Of a stretch of DNA of 64,000 nucleotides, positions 53,356 to 62,288 are shown piece after piece (positions within the stretch are counted from its first letter, which is position 1; each line of letters begins with the position of its first letter). The stretch is from Flavobacteriales bacterium (GTDB lineage: Bacteria; Bacteroidota; Bacteroidia; Flavobacteriales_F; PHOS-HE28): assembly GCA_016717305.1 (NCBI GenBank), contig JADKFY010000003.1, forward strand, positions 124,001-188,000, given 5' to 3'. Both the position numbers and the translations under genes were made by a program. Below the pieces are notes generated by a model. That model made no database searches. It was not told where the DNA came from and saw nothing but the letters and a program-made list of their open reading frames with translations.

Positions 53356-53565
53356 ATGGCAACCGACGCACATCACAACGTACCAGAAAGCGGTCCACTG
53401 GCCGATAACAAACCCACTGACATGCCTGCCACCCGAACCTTGTTCGTTGTGATCGCTGCGCTCTTGGTGGTTTTTGCGATCGTCGCAGCGGTCATGAACT
53501 TCAATAGTCAAGAAGAAACCCCCGCATTTCCACCGGATGGCGAAACAGGGCAGATGACCGAGTAG
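53356..53565 (+). CDS. Small single-pass membrane protein
   Basis: 69 residues from ATG 53356: a polar Ser/Pro-rich N-terminus, one membrane helix (TLFVVIAALLVVFAIVAAVM) and an acidic C-terminus. No family recognised. The preceding 150 bp hold no clear promoter. Confidence 0.45.
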   Translation: MATDAHHNVPESGPLADNKPTDMPATRTLFVVIAALLVVFAIVAAVMNFNSQEETPAFPPDGETGQMTE

Positions 53566-53587
53566 GAAGTTGAAGATGTATGAGTGG

Positions 53588-53634
53588 CTAGTTATCAGTC
53601 GTGGATCCAGCGATCACCGAGGACTGATAGCTAG
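53588..53634. repeat. Imperfect inverted repeat
   Basis: CTAGTTATCAGTC (53588-53600) is matched by GACTGATAGCTAG (53622-53634) with one mismatch. Possible terminator of the small membrane gene. Confidence 0.5.
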
Positions 53635-53645
53635 CCGCTCGCTTT

Positions 53646-53808
53646 ATACCATTTGGACAATCAAAAGCGTCCAGAGATGCGCAGCTATTTTTCATCAGGA
53701 CGAATCGAAAAAGTCTTTGCATAGCCATAGCTACGGAAATACTTTTTCGATGAAGTAATGATGGAAAAGAGCAAGTAGATCGGATGTTCTTGAATGTCCA
53801 AATGGTAT
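53646..53808. repeat. 14-bp inverted repeat enclosing ~135 bp
   Basis: ATACCATTTGGACA at 53646-53659 and its exact reverse complement TGTCCAAATGGTAT at 53795-53808. The enclosed AT-rich DNA shows no gene. Confidence 0.6.
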
Positions 53809-53818
53809 TACACCCCAT

Positions 53819-54226
53819 TCAAACTGTTCGCACCGGCACCTGTTCACCATAAGCTTGTCCCACTTCATCGTCGGCGAGAACGATGAACGTGAAAATGCCC
53901 AGCATGAGGCCGAACGGAATGTTCAAGCAGTGCAATCCGGAAATGACCATGGTGGCAGTGCGATGTTTGCGTTGGCTGATCCAGTAACCGCTTAGCAGGG
54001 AAAGCACTCCCCAAACCTCGATAAAGACGAGCACTGTGAGTCCAATGACTTGCATCATGCCACCCAGCCAGTGAGGCAAGCGTTCACCGTTGCTCATTTC
54101 GGAGAGCAGATCACTGTTCAGGAAGCCACCAATGAACACGATGAAGAGTGCTGCAAACCCGCTAAGGCAAACGAATATGCCATAGACGTAATGCAGGATG
54201 CTGAGGGTTGAAAGGTGCTTGGTCAT
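53819..54226 (-). CDS. Hypothetical integral membrane protein (135 aa)
   Basis: Four hydrophobic helices (about residues 10-34, 55-80, 90-105, 108-125) and few charged residues between them. No family recognised; resembles small four-helix membrane proteins (DUF-type) common in Bacteroidota. Starts at ATG 54226. It lies between the inverted repeat and the proline dehydrogenase gene. Confidence 0.65.
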   Translation of the reverse strand: MTKHLSTLSILHYVYGIFVCLSGFAALFIVFIGGFLNSDLLSEMSNGERLPHWLGGMMQVIGLTVLVFIEVWGVLSLLSGYWISQRKHRTATMVISGLHCLNIPFGLMLGIFTFIVLADDEVGQAYGEQVPVRTV

Positions 54227-54355
54227 CGTCGTTCGGGTTTGATGAGCACAACGTACTTCAACTTCGACGTCCTTGGAAAGGGATGCAGGAGCAACGGTAT
54301 TTGAGCCGTATGGACGGTCCGAACAAGGAGTTGACCGAGCGACCTTTGCCGACCA

Positions 54356-55570
54356 CTACTGCCTTGCCTTTCTCCGCTCCCGTTCCGCCTTGATCAAACC
54401 CAGCTCCCGGCCGGTCTGTCCACGGGCACTGGTGTTCTCCTCAGCCCGTCTGATCAGGTACGGAAGCACTTCGCGAACTGGGCCGTACGGCATGTACTTC
54501 GCCACGTTGTAGCCGGCAGCGCTCATGTTGTAGCTGATGTTGTCGCTCATGCCCAACAGTTGTGCGAACCACACCCGTTCATCGTTCCGTGCCAGTCCTT
54601 TCGCATCCAATAGCGAAGCCATCAACAAGGTGCTCTTCTCGTTGTGCGTGCCCACACATACGGCCATGTTCGCGAGATGGTCCGCGCAGTAGCGCAAGGC
54701 ATCATCGTAATCGGCATCCACAGCGGCTTTGTTCACATGGATCGGCGAGGGTCTTCCGGCTTTCTCTGCCGCATTCCGCTCCTTTTCCATGTAGGCGCCA
54801 CGCACCAGTTTTACGCCAAAATGATAACCCTTCGCCGTGGCTCTTGCATGAGCCGCTTTCACATAGGCCAAGCGATCCGTTCGGTACAATTGGGCCGTGT
54901 TGAAGACGATCGCCCGTTTTGTGTTGAAGCGTTCCATCATCCGCTCCACGAGCTCATCCACTGCTGGTTGTACCCAGCTCTCCTCGGCATCCACGAAGAT
55001 CGGCGCATCCGCCGCATGGGCTGCGGAACAGATCTTTTCGACACGTTGTTCCACCCGGTCCCACTCCGCTTTCTCCGCTTCGCTCAACGTGCGGCCCGAA
55101 CTCTTGATCTCCAACAATTCCGTCCTGCTGATCCCGGTGGGTTTGAACACGCAGAACGGGACATCCTTTCGCTCCTTGGATACGGCGATGTTGAGCAAGG
55201 TCTCCTTCACCGTGCCATCCAATTCATCCTCATCATCCTGGCCTTCAACACTGTGGTCCAAGATGGTGCCGATGCCGCTATTGGCCAAGGTCATCGCGGA
55301 CTTCAACGATTCCTTTATCGTCTCTCCGCCGCAAAATTGTTTGAAGATGGTGGCTTTCACAAGACCCTTAACCGGTAAATGCAACGCCAAGGCGGCCTTG
55401 GTAAAACCGCTTCCCAGTTTGGTGAGCCACGGTGTGCCGATCACCGTGAAGAGCCACTTCGCTTTCCAGAGGTCCGCATCAGACCTTGACGCGAAGGCGA
55501 TCGCTGTATTTCCAAGATCAGGGAGCTTCCGATCGACGACGGAAGGAGCAGCGGCAGAAGAGGGTGGCAT
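54356..55570 (-). CDS. Proline dehydrogenase
   Basis: 404 residues from ATG 55570. The FAD/proline barrel motifs are present: VFCVFKPTGISRT-type region (PFCVFKPTGISRTELLEI), IFVDAEESWVQPAVDEL, GVKLVRGAYMEKERNAAEK and the late YMPYGPVREVLPYLIRRAEENT. It oxidises proline to pyrroline-5-carboxylate and passes electrons to the quinone pool; the partner P5C dehydrogenase is not in the window. Divergent from aroB, sharing a 54-bp gap. Confidence 0.92.
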   Translation of the reverse strand: MPPSSAAAPSVVDRKLPDLGNTAIAFASRSDADLWKAKWLFTVIGTPWLTKLGSGFTKAALALHLPVKGLVKATIFKQFCGGETIKESLKSAMTLANSGIGTILDHSVEGQDDEDELDGTVKETLLNIAVSKERKDVPFCVFKPTGISRTELLEIKSSGRTLSEAEKAEWDRVEQRVEKICSAAHAADAPIFVDAEESWVQPAVDELVERMMERFNTKRAIVFNTAQLYRTDRLAYVKAAHARATAKGYHFGVKLVRGAYMEKERNAAEKAGRPSPIHVNKAAVDADYDDALRYCADHLANMAVCVGTHNEKSTLLMASLLDAKGLARNDERVWFAQLLGMSDNISYNMSAAGYNVAKYMPYGPVREVLPYLIRRAEENTSARGQTGRELGLIKAERERRKARQ

Positions 55571-55613
55571 GGTTCGCGGTTCCTTCGTTTCTTTGACGAG
55601 TACCGAACTGGCG

Positions 55614-55621
55614 CAAAAGTA
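55614..55621 (-). promoter_or_regulatory. Putative -7 box of proline dehydrogenase
   Basis: On the minus strand, TACTTTTG fits TAnnTTTG and is 43 bp upstream of the proline dehydrogenase ATG; it ends 3 bp before the divergent aroB start. Confidence 0.45.
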
Positions 55622-55624
55622 GCA

Positions 55625-56734
55625 ATGGGAGCAACGCCGCTGCAGGTGAATGAGATCGATGCAGGTGGGCATCCGGTCGTGCTTGGCGATGACGCGCTGA
55701 AGCAGCTGGACCACACACTCTCACGAGCGGGACATACCTCCTTGTTCGTGCTGGGCGATGAGAACACCTTGCGCCATTGCCTGCCCGAATTGCTTGCCCA
55801 TGTGCCCGCACTGCGACAGGCGCGAACGATATCGGTACAAAGCGGTGAAAGGGCCAAGGACATCGCCGTGTGTAGTGACATTTGGGGCCACTTGACCAAG
55901 GAAGCGGCCGATCGTGATGCCATTCTGGTTTGCTTGGGCGGCGGCGTGATCAGCGACCTCGGGGGCTTTGTTGCAGGTACGTACAAACGGGGCATCCGCT
56001 GGGTCGTCGTGCCAACCTCGCTCATCGGCATGGTCGATGCCGCGATAGGTGGCAAAACAGGCGTGGACCTCGGCGGGGTGAAGAACCTGGTCGGTGTTTT
56101 CCATGATCCCATCGGCGTTTACGTCCACATACCCTTCCTGCGCAGCTTGGGAAAACGTGACCTGTTGAACGGATTGGCCGAAATGATAAAGCACGGGTTG
56201 GTGCGCGATGCCGCCCACTGGAAGGCGATCTGCAAAGCACCGCTCCATGACCTGAAGGCATTGAACGAGCTGGTCCAACGTTCGGCAGCGATCAAGGCCG
56301 AAGTGGTGAAGTTGGACCCACGCGAGAAGGACCTGCGCAAAGTGCTCAATTTCGGACATACGATCGGGCATGGGCTTGAAGCCCATTCGTGGGAAAGTCC
56401 ACAACGCATGCTCTTGCACGGTGAGGCCGTGGCGATCGGCATGATCTGTGAAGCTTGGCTCAGCTTCCGCGAAGGATTTTTGGAACGCGATCTTTATGAG
56501 TTGATCGCCAAACAATTGATGGGTCTTTACAAACCCTATCAGTACCACAGTGCAGAACACCACCGCATGGTGGAGTTGATGCGCAACGACAAGAAGAACA
56601 AAGGCGGAGAGTTCCGTTTTACAATGCTAACCGGGATCGGTTCCGCCAAGGTGGATGTTCCCATTTCCGCGCTGCAAGTACAGGCTGCGTTGGAACATTA
56701 CAGACTGCTCATAAGAAATGGCGCTCAAGTATAG
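55625..56734 (+). CDS. aroB: 3-dehydroquinate synthase
   Basis: 369 residues of the NAD- and metal-dependent DHQ synthase family: LVCLGGGVISDLGGFVAGTY, VVPTSLIGMVDAAIGGKTGVD, NGLAEMIKHGLV (Lys/Asn at substrate), and the metal His pair GHTIGHGLEAHS and LLHGEAVAIG. It makes 3-dehydroquinate from DAHP in the shikimate pathway. aroA overlaps its end by 17 nt, so the two are cotranscribed. Confidence 0.95.
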   Translation: MGATPLQVNEIDAGGHPVVLGDDALKQLDHTLSRAGHTSLFVLGDENTLRHCLPELLAHVPALRQARTISVQSGERAKDIAVCSDIWGHLTKEAADRDAILVCLGGGVISDLGGFVAGTYKRGIRWVVVPTSLIGMVDAAIGGKTGVDLGGVKNLVGVFHDPIGVYVHIPFLRSLGKRDLLNGLAEMIKHGLVRDAAHWKAICKAPLHDLKALNELVQRSAAIKAEVVKLDPREKDLRKVLNFGHTIGHGLEAHSWESPQRMLLHGEAVAIGMICEAWLSFREGFLERDLYELIAKQLMGLYKPYQYHSAEHHRMVELMRNDKKNKGGEFRFTMLTGIGSAKVDVPISALQVQAALEHYRLLIRNGAQV

Positions 56735-57938
56735 GATCCGTAGACCCGTTGGACCACTGAAGACCACTGTGGAATTGCCCAGCAGCAAGAGCGTGAGCAA
56801 CCGCGCACTGATGATGGCCAGCTTGATCGGCGATCTCAGTTTGGTGAAGAACCTCAGTGATGGCGACGATACCCGCGTAATGCACCAGTTGTTGCGCGAC
56901 AAGCCGCATACAATGGATTGTGGCGCGGGAGGTACCACTTTACGCTTCCTGCTGGCGTGGGCCGCTGTACAGGAAGGAGAAGAACACGTGATCACGGGCA
57001 TACCCCGATTGATGGAACGCCCACATGACGACCTTGTACAAGCCCTATGTACGTTGGGTGCCGACATCACCCGTGTTCCCGAAGGCTTCAGGGTGCGCGG
57101 CAAACGCATGAAAGGAGGGCACGTCCATTTCGACTCGCCCATCAGCAGCCAGTACCTCAGCGCGATCCTGCTGATCTCACCACGCTTGGAGAATGGTCTG
57201 GACCTGCGCTGGACAGGTACCCGATTGAGCGAACCCTTCGTGGGCATGACCCTGAAGATGTTGAGCCATTTCGGGATCTTCCCGCGTTTGGAAATGGATG
57301 GTGTGCGGGTCAACCCCGGAGCATATCAACCTGTTGAATATGTGGTGCCGCCGGATTGGAGCAGTGCCGCTTTCTGGTTCGAACAAGTGGCCTTGGATGC
57401 AGGTGCCGAAGTGTTCCTCCCGGGCTTGGACAGCGAAACCCTGCAAGGTGATCGTGAAGCGATTCGCCTGTGGGCACCGTGGGTACACGCCGAATTCGAA
57501 ACGAATGGACTACGCCTTTCACACCGCAAGGACCCTGATCCGTGGCCTTCGGATCCCGTGGTACTAAAACATGTGCCGGACCTCTTTCAGCCGTTGGCCT
57601 TCACCCTTGCCGGGCGCAGTGCCAGTGCAACGTTGTCCGGGCTCGACAATCTGGTGGTGAAGGAGACCGATCGCCTGAAAGCCGTTTCCGAAGTCCTTAC
57701 CACGTTGGGCTGTACCACTTCCTACAAAGGCGGGACCTTTTCCATGGCCGGTGCGATCACCAACACGACTCCCCTGCCCTTCGATCCCAACATCGATCAC
57801 CGCATGGCGCTTTCTATTGCACCGCTTGCCTTGGTCCTACCAGAGGTCACCATCCATGATCCCGGCGTAGTGGACAAATCCTATCCGCGGTATTGGAATG
57901 ACCTACGTAAGGCGGGTTATTCGGTTACGGAAAGTTGA
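56718..57938 (+). CDS. aroA: 3-phosphoshikimate 1-carboxyvinyltransferase (EPSP synthase)
   Basis: 406 residues with the EPSP-synthase repeats: VELPSSKSVSNRALMMASL, MDCGAGGTTLRFLLAW, GSSQYLSA-type block (SPISSQYLSAILLISPR), LVVKETDRLKAVSEVL and DHRMALSIAPLALVL. It joins shikimate-3-phosphate and PEP. Its substrate-binding Gly-Thr-Thr and Lys residues are present. Overlap with aroB places both in one operon. Confidence 0.95.
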   Translation: MALKYRIRRPVGPLKTTVELPSSKSVSNRALMMASLIGDLSLVKNLSDGDDTRVMHQLLRDKPHTMDCGAGGTTLRFLLAWAAVQEGEEHVITGIPRLMERPHDDLVQALCTLGADITRVPEGFRVRGKRMKGGHVHFDSPISSQYLSAILLISPRLENGLDLRWTGTRLSEPFVGMTLKMLSHFGIFPRLEMDGVRVNPGAYQPVEYVVPPDWSSAAFWFEQVALDAGAEVFLPGLDSETLQGDREAIRLWAPWVHAEFETNGLRLSHRKDPDPWPSDPVVLKHVPDLFQPLAFTLAGRSASATLSGLDNLVVKETDRLKAVSEVLTTLGCTTSYKGGTFSMAGAITNTTPLPFDPNIDHRMALSIAPLALVLPEVTIHDPGVVDKSYPRYWNDLRKAGYSVTES

Positions 57939-58121
57939 CCCTGTTTGTACTGGTTTGGCTATCCATTCATGACGGTTACACTGAGATCCCATGGAGAAGC
58001 ATGGATCAGTGACCTGAAGAATGCGGACCGGTGTGACGAATTGCCATTGGATCCACCATCTTCGTACCGTTCCGATCATCGACAACACGATACACCTGTT
58101 CTACCCGACCACTGACCCACC

Positions 58122-59803
58122 ATGCCCTTCCCATCAGACCTCGAAATTGCCCAGAAAGCGAAGATGCAACCCATCGGCACGGTTGCCAAGTCCTTGGGCA
58201 TTGACCCGGATTCCATTGATCAGTATGGTCGGTACAAGGCGAAGTTACCGTTGGACCTGATCGATGAAAAGAAGATCTCGAAAAGCAAACTGATCCTCGT
58301 AACGGCGTTGTCTCCAACTCCGGCCGGCGAAGGCAAGACCACCACGAGCATCGGGCTATGCGAAGGCTTGAACAAAGTGGGCAAGAAGGCCATGGTGGTC
58401 TTGCGCGAACCTTCCCTCGGTCCGGTCTTCGGGATGAAAGGAGGTGCCGCCGGTGGCGGCTATGCGCAAGTGGTGCCCATGGAGGACATCAACCTGCACT
58501 TCACCGGTGATTTCTCAGCGATCGAAAAGGCCAACAACCTGCTCAGCGCGCTCATCGACAACAACATCCAAAGCAAGACCCGCAACCTGGGCATCGATCC
58601 GCGCACCGTGGCATGGAAACGCGTGATCGATATGAACGATCGTGCCCTGCGCAACATCGTGATCGGCCTTGGCGGCACCGGGAACAGCATGCCACGTGAG
58701 GACGGTTTCAACATCACCGCGGCCAGTGAAGTGATGGCGATCATTTGTTTAGCGCTTGGATATGACGATCTGAAGGAACGCTTGGGGAACATCTTCGTTG
58801 GAAATTCCGCGCCGAAGGACGGAAGTACGTGTATGCCCGCGACCTCAATGCACAAGGCGCCATGGCGTTGCTGCTGAAGGATGCCATCAAGCCGAACTTG
58901 GTGCAAACGTTGGAAGGGAATCCGGCGATCATCCACGGTGGTGCCTTCGCGAACATTGCACAGGGCGTGAACAGTGTGCTCGCCACCAAAATGGGTTTGA
59001 GCCTTGCCGATTACGTCGTTACCGAAGCCGGGTTCGGCGCGGACCTGGGTGCGGAAAAGTTCTTCGACATCAAGTGCCGAGCAGCAGGTCTTGCACCCAG
59101 TGCAGCCGTGATCGTTGCTACGGTACGCGCGTTGCGGTTCCATGGCGGTGCGCCTGTGAAAGAGGTGAACAATGCAGCACCGGACAAGGTGAAAAAGGGA
59201 TTGGCCAACTTGGGAAGACACATTGAGAACATGGGCAAATTCGGTGTGAAGGCCGTGGTCGCCATCAATCATTTCCCGACCGATACTGAAGAAGAGATCG
59301 AACTGGTACAAGCCTTTTGCGCCGAACTCAAAACCGAGGCCGTGGTCGCCAAAGGTTTTGCAGACGGTGGTGCAGGCATGACGGACCTTGCCAATGCCGT
59401 GGTACGCGTAGCCGATAGTGGTGAAAGCAAATTCAAGGTGTTGTACGATCTTGATCTTACGATCGAAGAGAAGATCGAAAAGGTCGCCAAGGAGATCTAC
59501 CGCGCCGATAGCGTTTCATACAGTGGTGATGCAATGACAGCGCTGCGCCGGATCAATAACCTGGGCCTATCGAAGATGCCTGCGTGCATCGCCAAGACGC
59601 AATACAGCTTCAGCGATGACCCCACCTTGTTGGCCGCACCTACGGGATTCAAGATCACCGTGAACGATATCGAGATCGCAGCAGGTGCCGGATTCGTAGT
59701 TCCTATCCTGGGCAAGATGATGCGCATGCCCGGCCTTCCCGAAGTGCCCGCAAGTGAGCACATGGATATTGACGCAAATGGGGTGGTAAGTGGGCTGAGC
59801 TAG
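58122..59803 (+). CDS. fhs: Formate-tetrahydrofolate ligase, frameshifted at ~58805
   Basis: About 560 residues joined. P-loop SPTPAGEGKTTTSIGLCEGL, REPSLGPVFGMKGGAAGGGY, DINLHFTGDFSAIEKANN; after the break DLNAQGAMALLLKDAIKPNL, PAIIHGGAFANIAQG, VTEAGFGADLGAEKFFD and INHFPTDTEEEI. One T lost from AATTTCC (reads AATTCC at ~58803) restores the frame. It makes 10-formyl-THF from formate with ATP for one-carbon metabolism. 183 bp before its start show no certain signal. It ends at the edge of the poly-G island. Confidence 0.9.
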
Positions 59804-59814
59804 GAGAGGAACCC

Positions 59815-60365
59815 CAAAAAGCACAACACGCAGGGGGCGGGGTTTGGGGGGGGGGGGGGGATTTGTTGGAAAAACCCCCCCCCCCCCCTTCCTCGCGCCT
59901 CGCGCAAGGTCCCCCAACCTCCTCCTTTGGGGGGGGGTTGTTGCCCCGGGGCCGTGCCCGCGCACGGCTCCGGGGGGGGAACAGCCCCGCGGGGGCACCT
60001 CCCCCCGCGGGGGGGGGGGGGGGGGGTTGATGTGGGGGCGGCGGGTTTTGGGGGGGGGGGGGACTGCGGGGGGGGGGGCCGGGGGGGCACGGGGGGCGGG
60101 GTTTTCGGGGGGGGGGGGGGGCGGGGGCCGGGGGGCCGGGGGGGTCTTGTGGGGGGGGGGGGGTGTGGGGGGGGGTTTTTTTGGAATTCCACGACGGAAT
60201 TCCAACGGACCACTTCCTTTGCCGATCTCGAAGTTGCAAAATGGCAGGGGGGGGGGGGGGGGCCCGGCGGGCCCCGGGGGCCGGGGGGGGCGGGGGGCGG
60301 GGGGGGCCCCGGCGGCGCGGGGGCCGGGGCCCCGAGGGGGGGGGAGGGGGCGGCCCCCCGAATTC
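59815..60365. other. Poly-G/poly-C island, probably assembly or sequencing artefact
   Basis: Most of ~550 bp is G or C runs (many of 8-18 G) broken by short normal pieces such as the one at 60180-60245. A 14-bp hairpin lies at 59944-59975 (centre GCCGTGC-CCGC-GCACGGC) and GGAATTCC occurs twice near 60181-60204. Long ORFs here are just frames through G runs. The island may hide part of a real gene. Confidence 0.75.
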
Positions 60366-60503
60366 TGTACGGATCGTGAGAGACGCGGTGAACGTCTTGT
60401 TCAAGTGTAGCGGTAATACCGGATCATTGGCTACCTGTTCCATGCTTCGGACACGGAACTCCACGACCTGCGCATCTCGCACTGAAATGATCCTTGGAAA
60501 CAC
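60360..60503 (-). CDS. Fragment of an unidentified minus-strand gene
   Basis: Reads FPRIISVRDAQVVEFRVRSM then NDPVLPLHLNKTFTASL before running into the G/C island; the frame is open upstream to ~60570. It looks like real coding sequence with balanced composition. A short clean stretch at 60180-60245 may be another part of it. No family assigned. Confidence 0.35.
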
Positions 60504-60536
60504 ATTTTGCGTCCTCCAAGACCATGCCGATCCGCG

Positions 60537-60568
60537 TTTGTAATTCCTGTTTGTTGGATCTACATTGT
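60537..60568 (+). promoter_or_regulatory. Putative promoter of the small HTH gene
   Basis: TTTG (60537-60540), 20 bp, TACATTGT (60561-60568): a good match to the Bacteroidota TTTG/TAnnTTTG layout, 25 bp before ATG 60594. Confidence 0.5.
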
Positions 60569-60593
60569 TCGTCCATTAACCAACCTACCCATC

Positions 60594-60848
60594 ATGAACA
60601 TCACATTCAACGAGCTTCGGCGGATCAAGGACAACTTGCCAGATGGGAGTATCCACCGAATAGCACGGCAACTGGACCTCACCGTGGAAACTGTTTGGAA
60701 TTACTTCGGCGGTTACAGCCACCCCGACGGTGCGCCAATGGGTGTGCACTTGGAAGGCGGTCCGGATGGTGGTATTGTCGCTCTCGACGATACCCGTATT
60801 TTGGAGATCGCCAACAGTATCCTCGAGGAGCAACCGGCGCACGCATAG
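60594..60848 (+). CDS. Small helix-turn-helix-like protein
   Basis: 84 residues from ATG 60594. NELRRIKDNLPDGSIHRIAR and QLDLTVETVWNYFGGYSHPD look like a helix-turn-helix with a short wing, ending in an acidic tail (EIANSILEEQPAHA). Proteins of this size and pattern are frequent stand-alone DNA-binding proteins in Flavobacteriales, role unknown. It has its own promoter-like box and a terminator after it. Confidence 0.65.
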   Translation: MNITFNELRRIKDNLPDGSIHRIARQLDLTVETVWNYFGGYSHPDGAPMGVHLEGGPDGGIVALDDTRILEIANSILEEQPAHA

Positions 60849-60880
60849 TGCCGGGGGACCTACGTCCCTCTGTTCCCCGA

Positions 60881-60920
60881 AAAAGGAAAGCGGCCCGACC
60901 AACGGACCGCTTTCCCTTTT
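60881..60920. terminator. Bidirectional terminator between the HTH and OmpA genes
   Basis: AAAAGGAAAGCGGCCCG pairs with CGGACCGCTTTCCCTTTT around ACCAA (one bulge, one mismatch); A-run and T-run flanks suit both strands. Confidence 0.8.
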
Positions 60921-60941
60921 AGGATACTCTATCCTTTCCGA

Positions 60942-62129
60942 TCAACGTTCGATCACCCGGAATTCCACCCGGCGATTCACTGCTCGGTTCTCTTCGCTGG
61001 TGTTGGGCTTCAACGGTTTGCTTTCTCCGTAACCCTTCCAACTGACGCGCTCCTTGTCGACCTTCTTTCCGATCAAGAAATCGGCAACTGCTTTGGCCCT
61101 GTCGTTGCTCAGTGTTTCGTTGTAGGCATCGGTACCTTGATCATCGGTGTGGCCTTCGATCTCCACGCGCATGAACGGATAATCCGTGAGCACATCCACC
61201 AATTTCTCCAGTTCCTCTTCGTAGCCCGGTAACAACGTGGCCTTGTCGAATTCAAATTGCACGTTGTCCAAACGCACTCGTGTCCCGATCGCGGGTTCCA
61301 CCTGGTGGATGTCGACGACCTTGGTGCTGCTGTGATCGGGCACCACCTTCTTGGGCGGTGGAGGCACGCTCTCCTTGGGCTTTGGAGTAAGGTCCGTGCC
61401 CGGTGGCGCCAGACGAACGTTGACATCATCAATGTAGTAGTACGCGCCACGTTCGCCTTGGGGCTGTTTCTCATGCGCCGTGTTCTCATCGCCATAGAAG
61501 TTGCCGATCAACACGTAGTTCTCTTCACCGGTCGCATCGAATACACCGCTCACCTTGTGCCATCCGCTCTTCTCCACCTTTTCCTCATTCACGTTAGGGG
61601 TCAAATACAAGGGCAAGCAGTCGCGCGTGCTGATCGGCGAACTGATAAATGCGATACCGATATTGTTGCTCGCCTCGTTGCTGCGGTAAGCGCGTCGCGT
61701 CCAACATTCGGCGATGTACCGTTGGCCTGCTTCCAATGGTACCGGCAGTTCGCTCTGGATGTATTCGTGCCAGTACGTGGGCGTGTTTCCCTTGCCGTAG
61801 GTCTTGATCCCCACCATGGCACTACCTCCATGGGGTGAATCCTTCCCGCTACTGTGTTTGGAAGGATGTGACCAACATTCAGCATCGCTCTTGGTGCTGA
61901 AATGGTCGGGCGTTGTCTGCGTGGGAGAACTCCAACTGCCCATGTTCGCGTTGAACTTGGCAGGGTCCGTGGTCCATTTGCAATACAAACGCACGGTCTC
62001 CTCAAAGCCCGGATTCGCCACCAAGTTGGGCATGGTGTCGTTCTGCAAGGTGCGTTGCAGAACATTCTGGGCATGGCCCACGGTTGCGAATGCGAGTACC
62101 GTAAGCAGGGTTGAGCTGGTCCGTTGCAT
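60942..62129 (-). CDS. OmpA-family outer-membrane protein with carbohydrate-binding-like middle
   Basis: 395 residues from ATG 62129, signal peptide LLTVLAFATVGHAQ. The N-terminal ~230 residues (VANPGFEETVRLYCKW; WHEYIQSELPVPLEAGQRY; YYIDDVNVRL) resemble a jelly-roll domain seen before OmpA domains in this phylum. A Pro-rich linker (KPKESVPPPPKKV) leads to an OmpA peptidoglycan domain: VQFEFDKATLLPGYEEEL, VEIEGHTDDQGTDAYNETLS, NDRAKAVADFLIG and NRRVEFRVIER. It anchors the envelope; the middle may bind glycans (inference). Confidence 0.88.
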   Translation of the reverse strand: MQRTSSTLLTVLAFATVGHAQNVLQRTLQNDTMPNLVANPGFEETVRLYCKWTTDPAKFNANMGSWSSPTQTTPDHFSTKSDAECWSHPSKHSSGKDSPHGGSAMVGIKTYGKGNTPTYWHEYIQSELPVPLEAGQRYIAECWTRRAYRSNEASNNIGIAFISSPISTRDCLPLYLTPNVNEEKVEKSGWHKVSGVFDATGEENYVLIGNFYGDENTAHEKQPQGERGAYYYIDDVNVRLAPPGTDLTPKPKESVPPPPKKVVPDHSSTKVVDIHQVEPAIGTRVRLDNVQFEFDKATLLPGYEEELEKLVDVLTDYPFMRVEIEGHTDDQGTDAYNETLSNDRAKAVADFLIGKKVDKERVSWKGYGESKPLKPNTSEENRAVNRRVEFRVIER

Positions 62130-62288
62130 GGGCGCGAAATTATTCGTGAGGGCAAGGCGCAGAAGCAAACGGTGTGCCCGGTGTCAACAGTCCATGGTGG
62201 AACATGCACGGGTTTGGCCTTGTCATTCGCACCTTCGCGACCCGGAAAAGACGACGGCAAATGGCTGCGCGTTTTGATCCGGAGGTGA

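Noticed and set aside
59844..60503. Long ORFs rich in Gly or Pro on both strands of the G/C island
   Set aside because: They are frames through G/C homopolymers with no domain pattern; only the 60360-60503 part has balanced composition.
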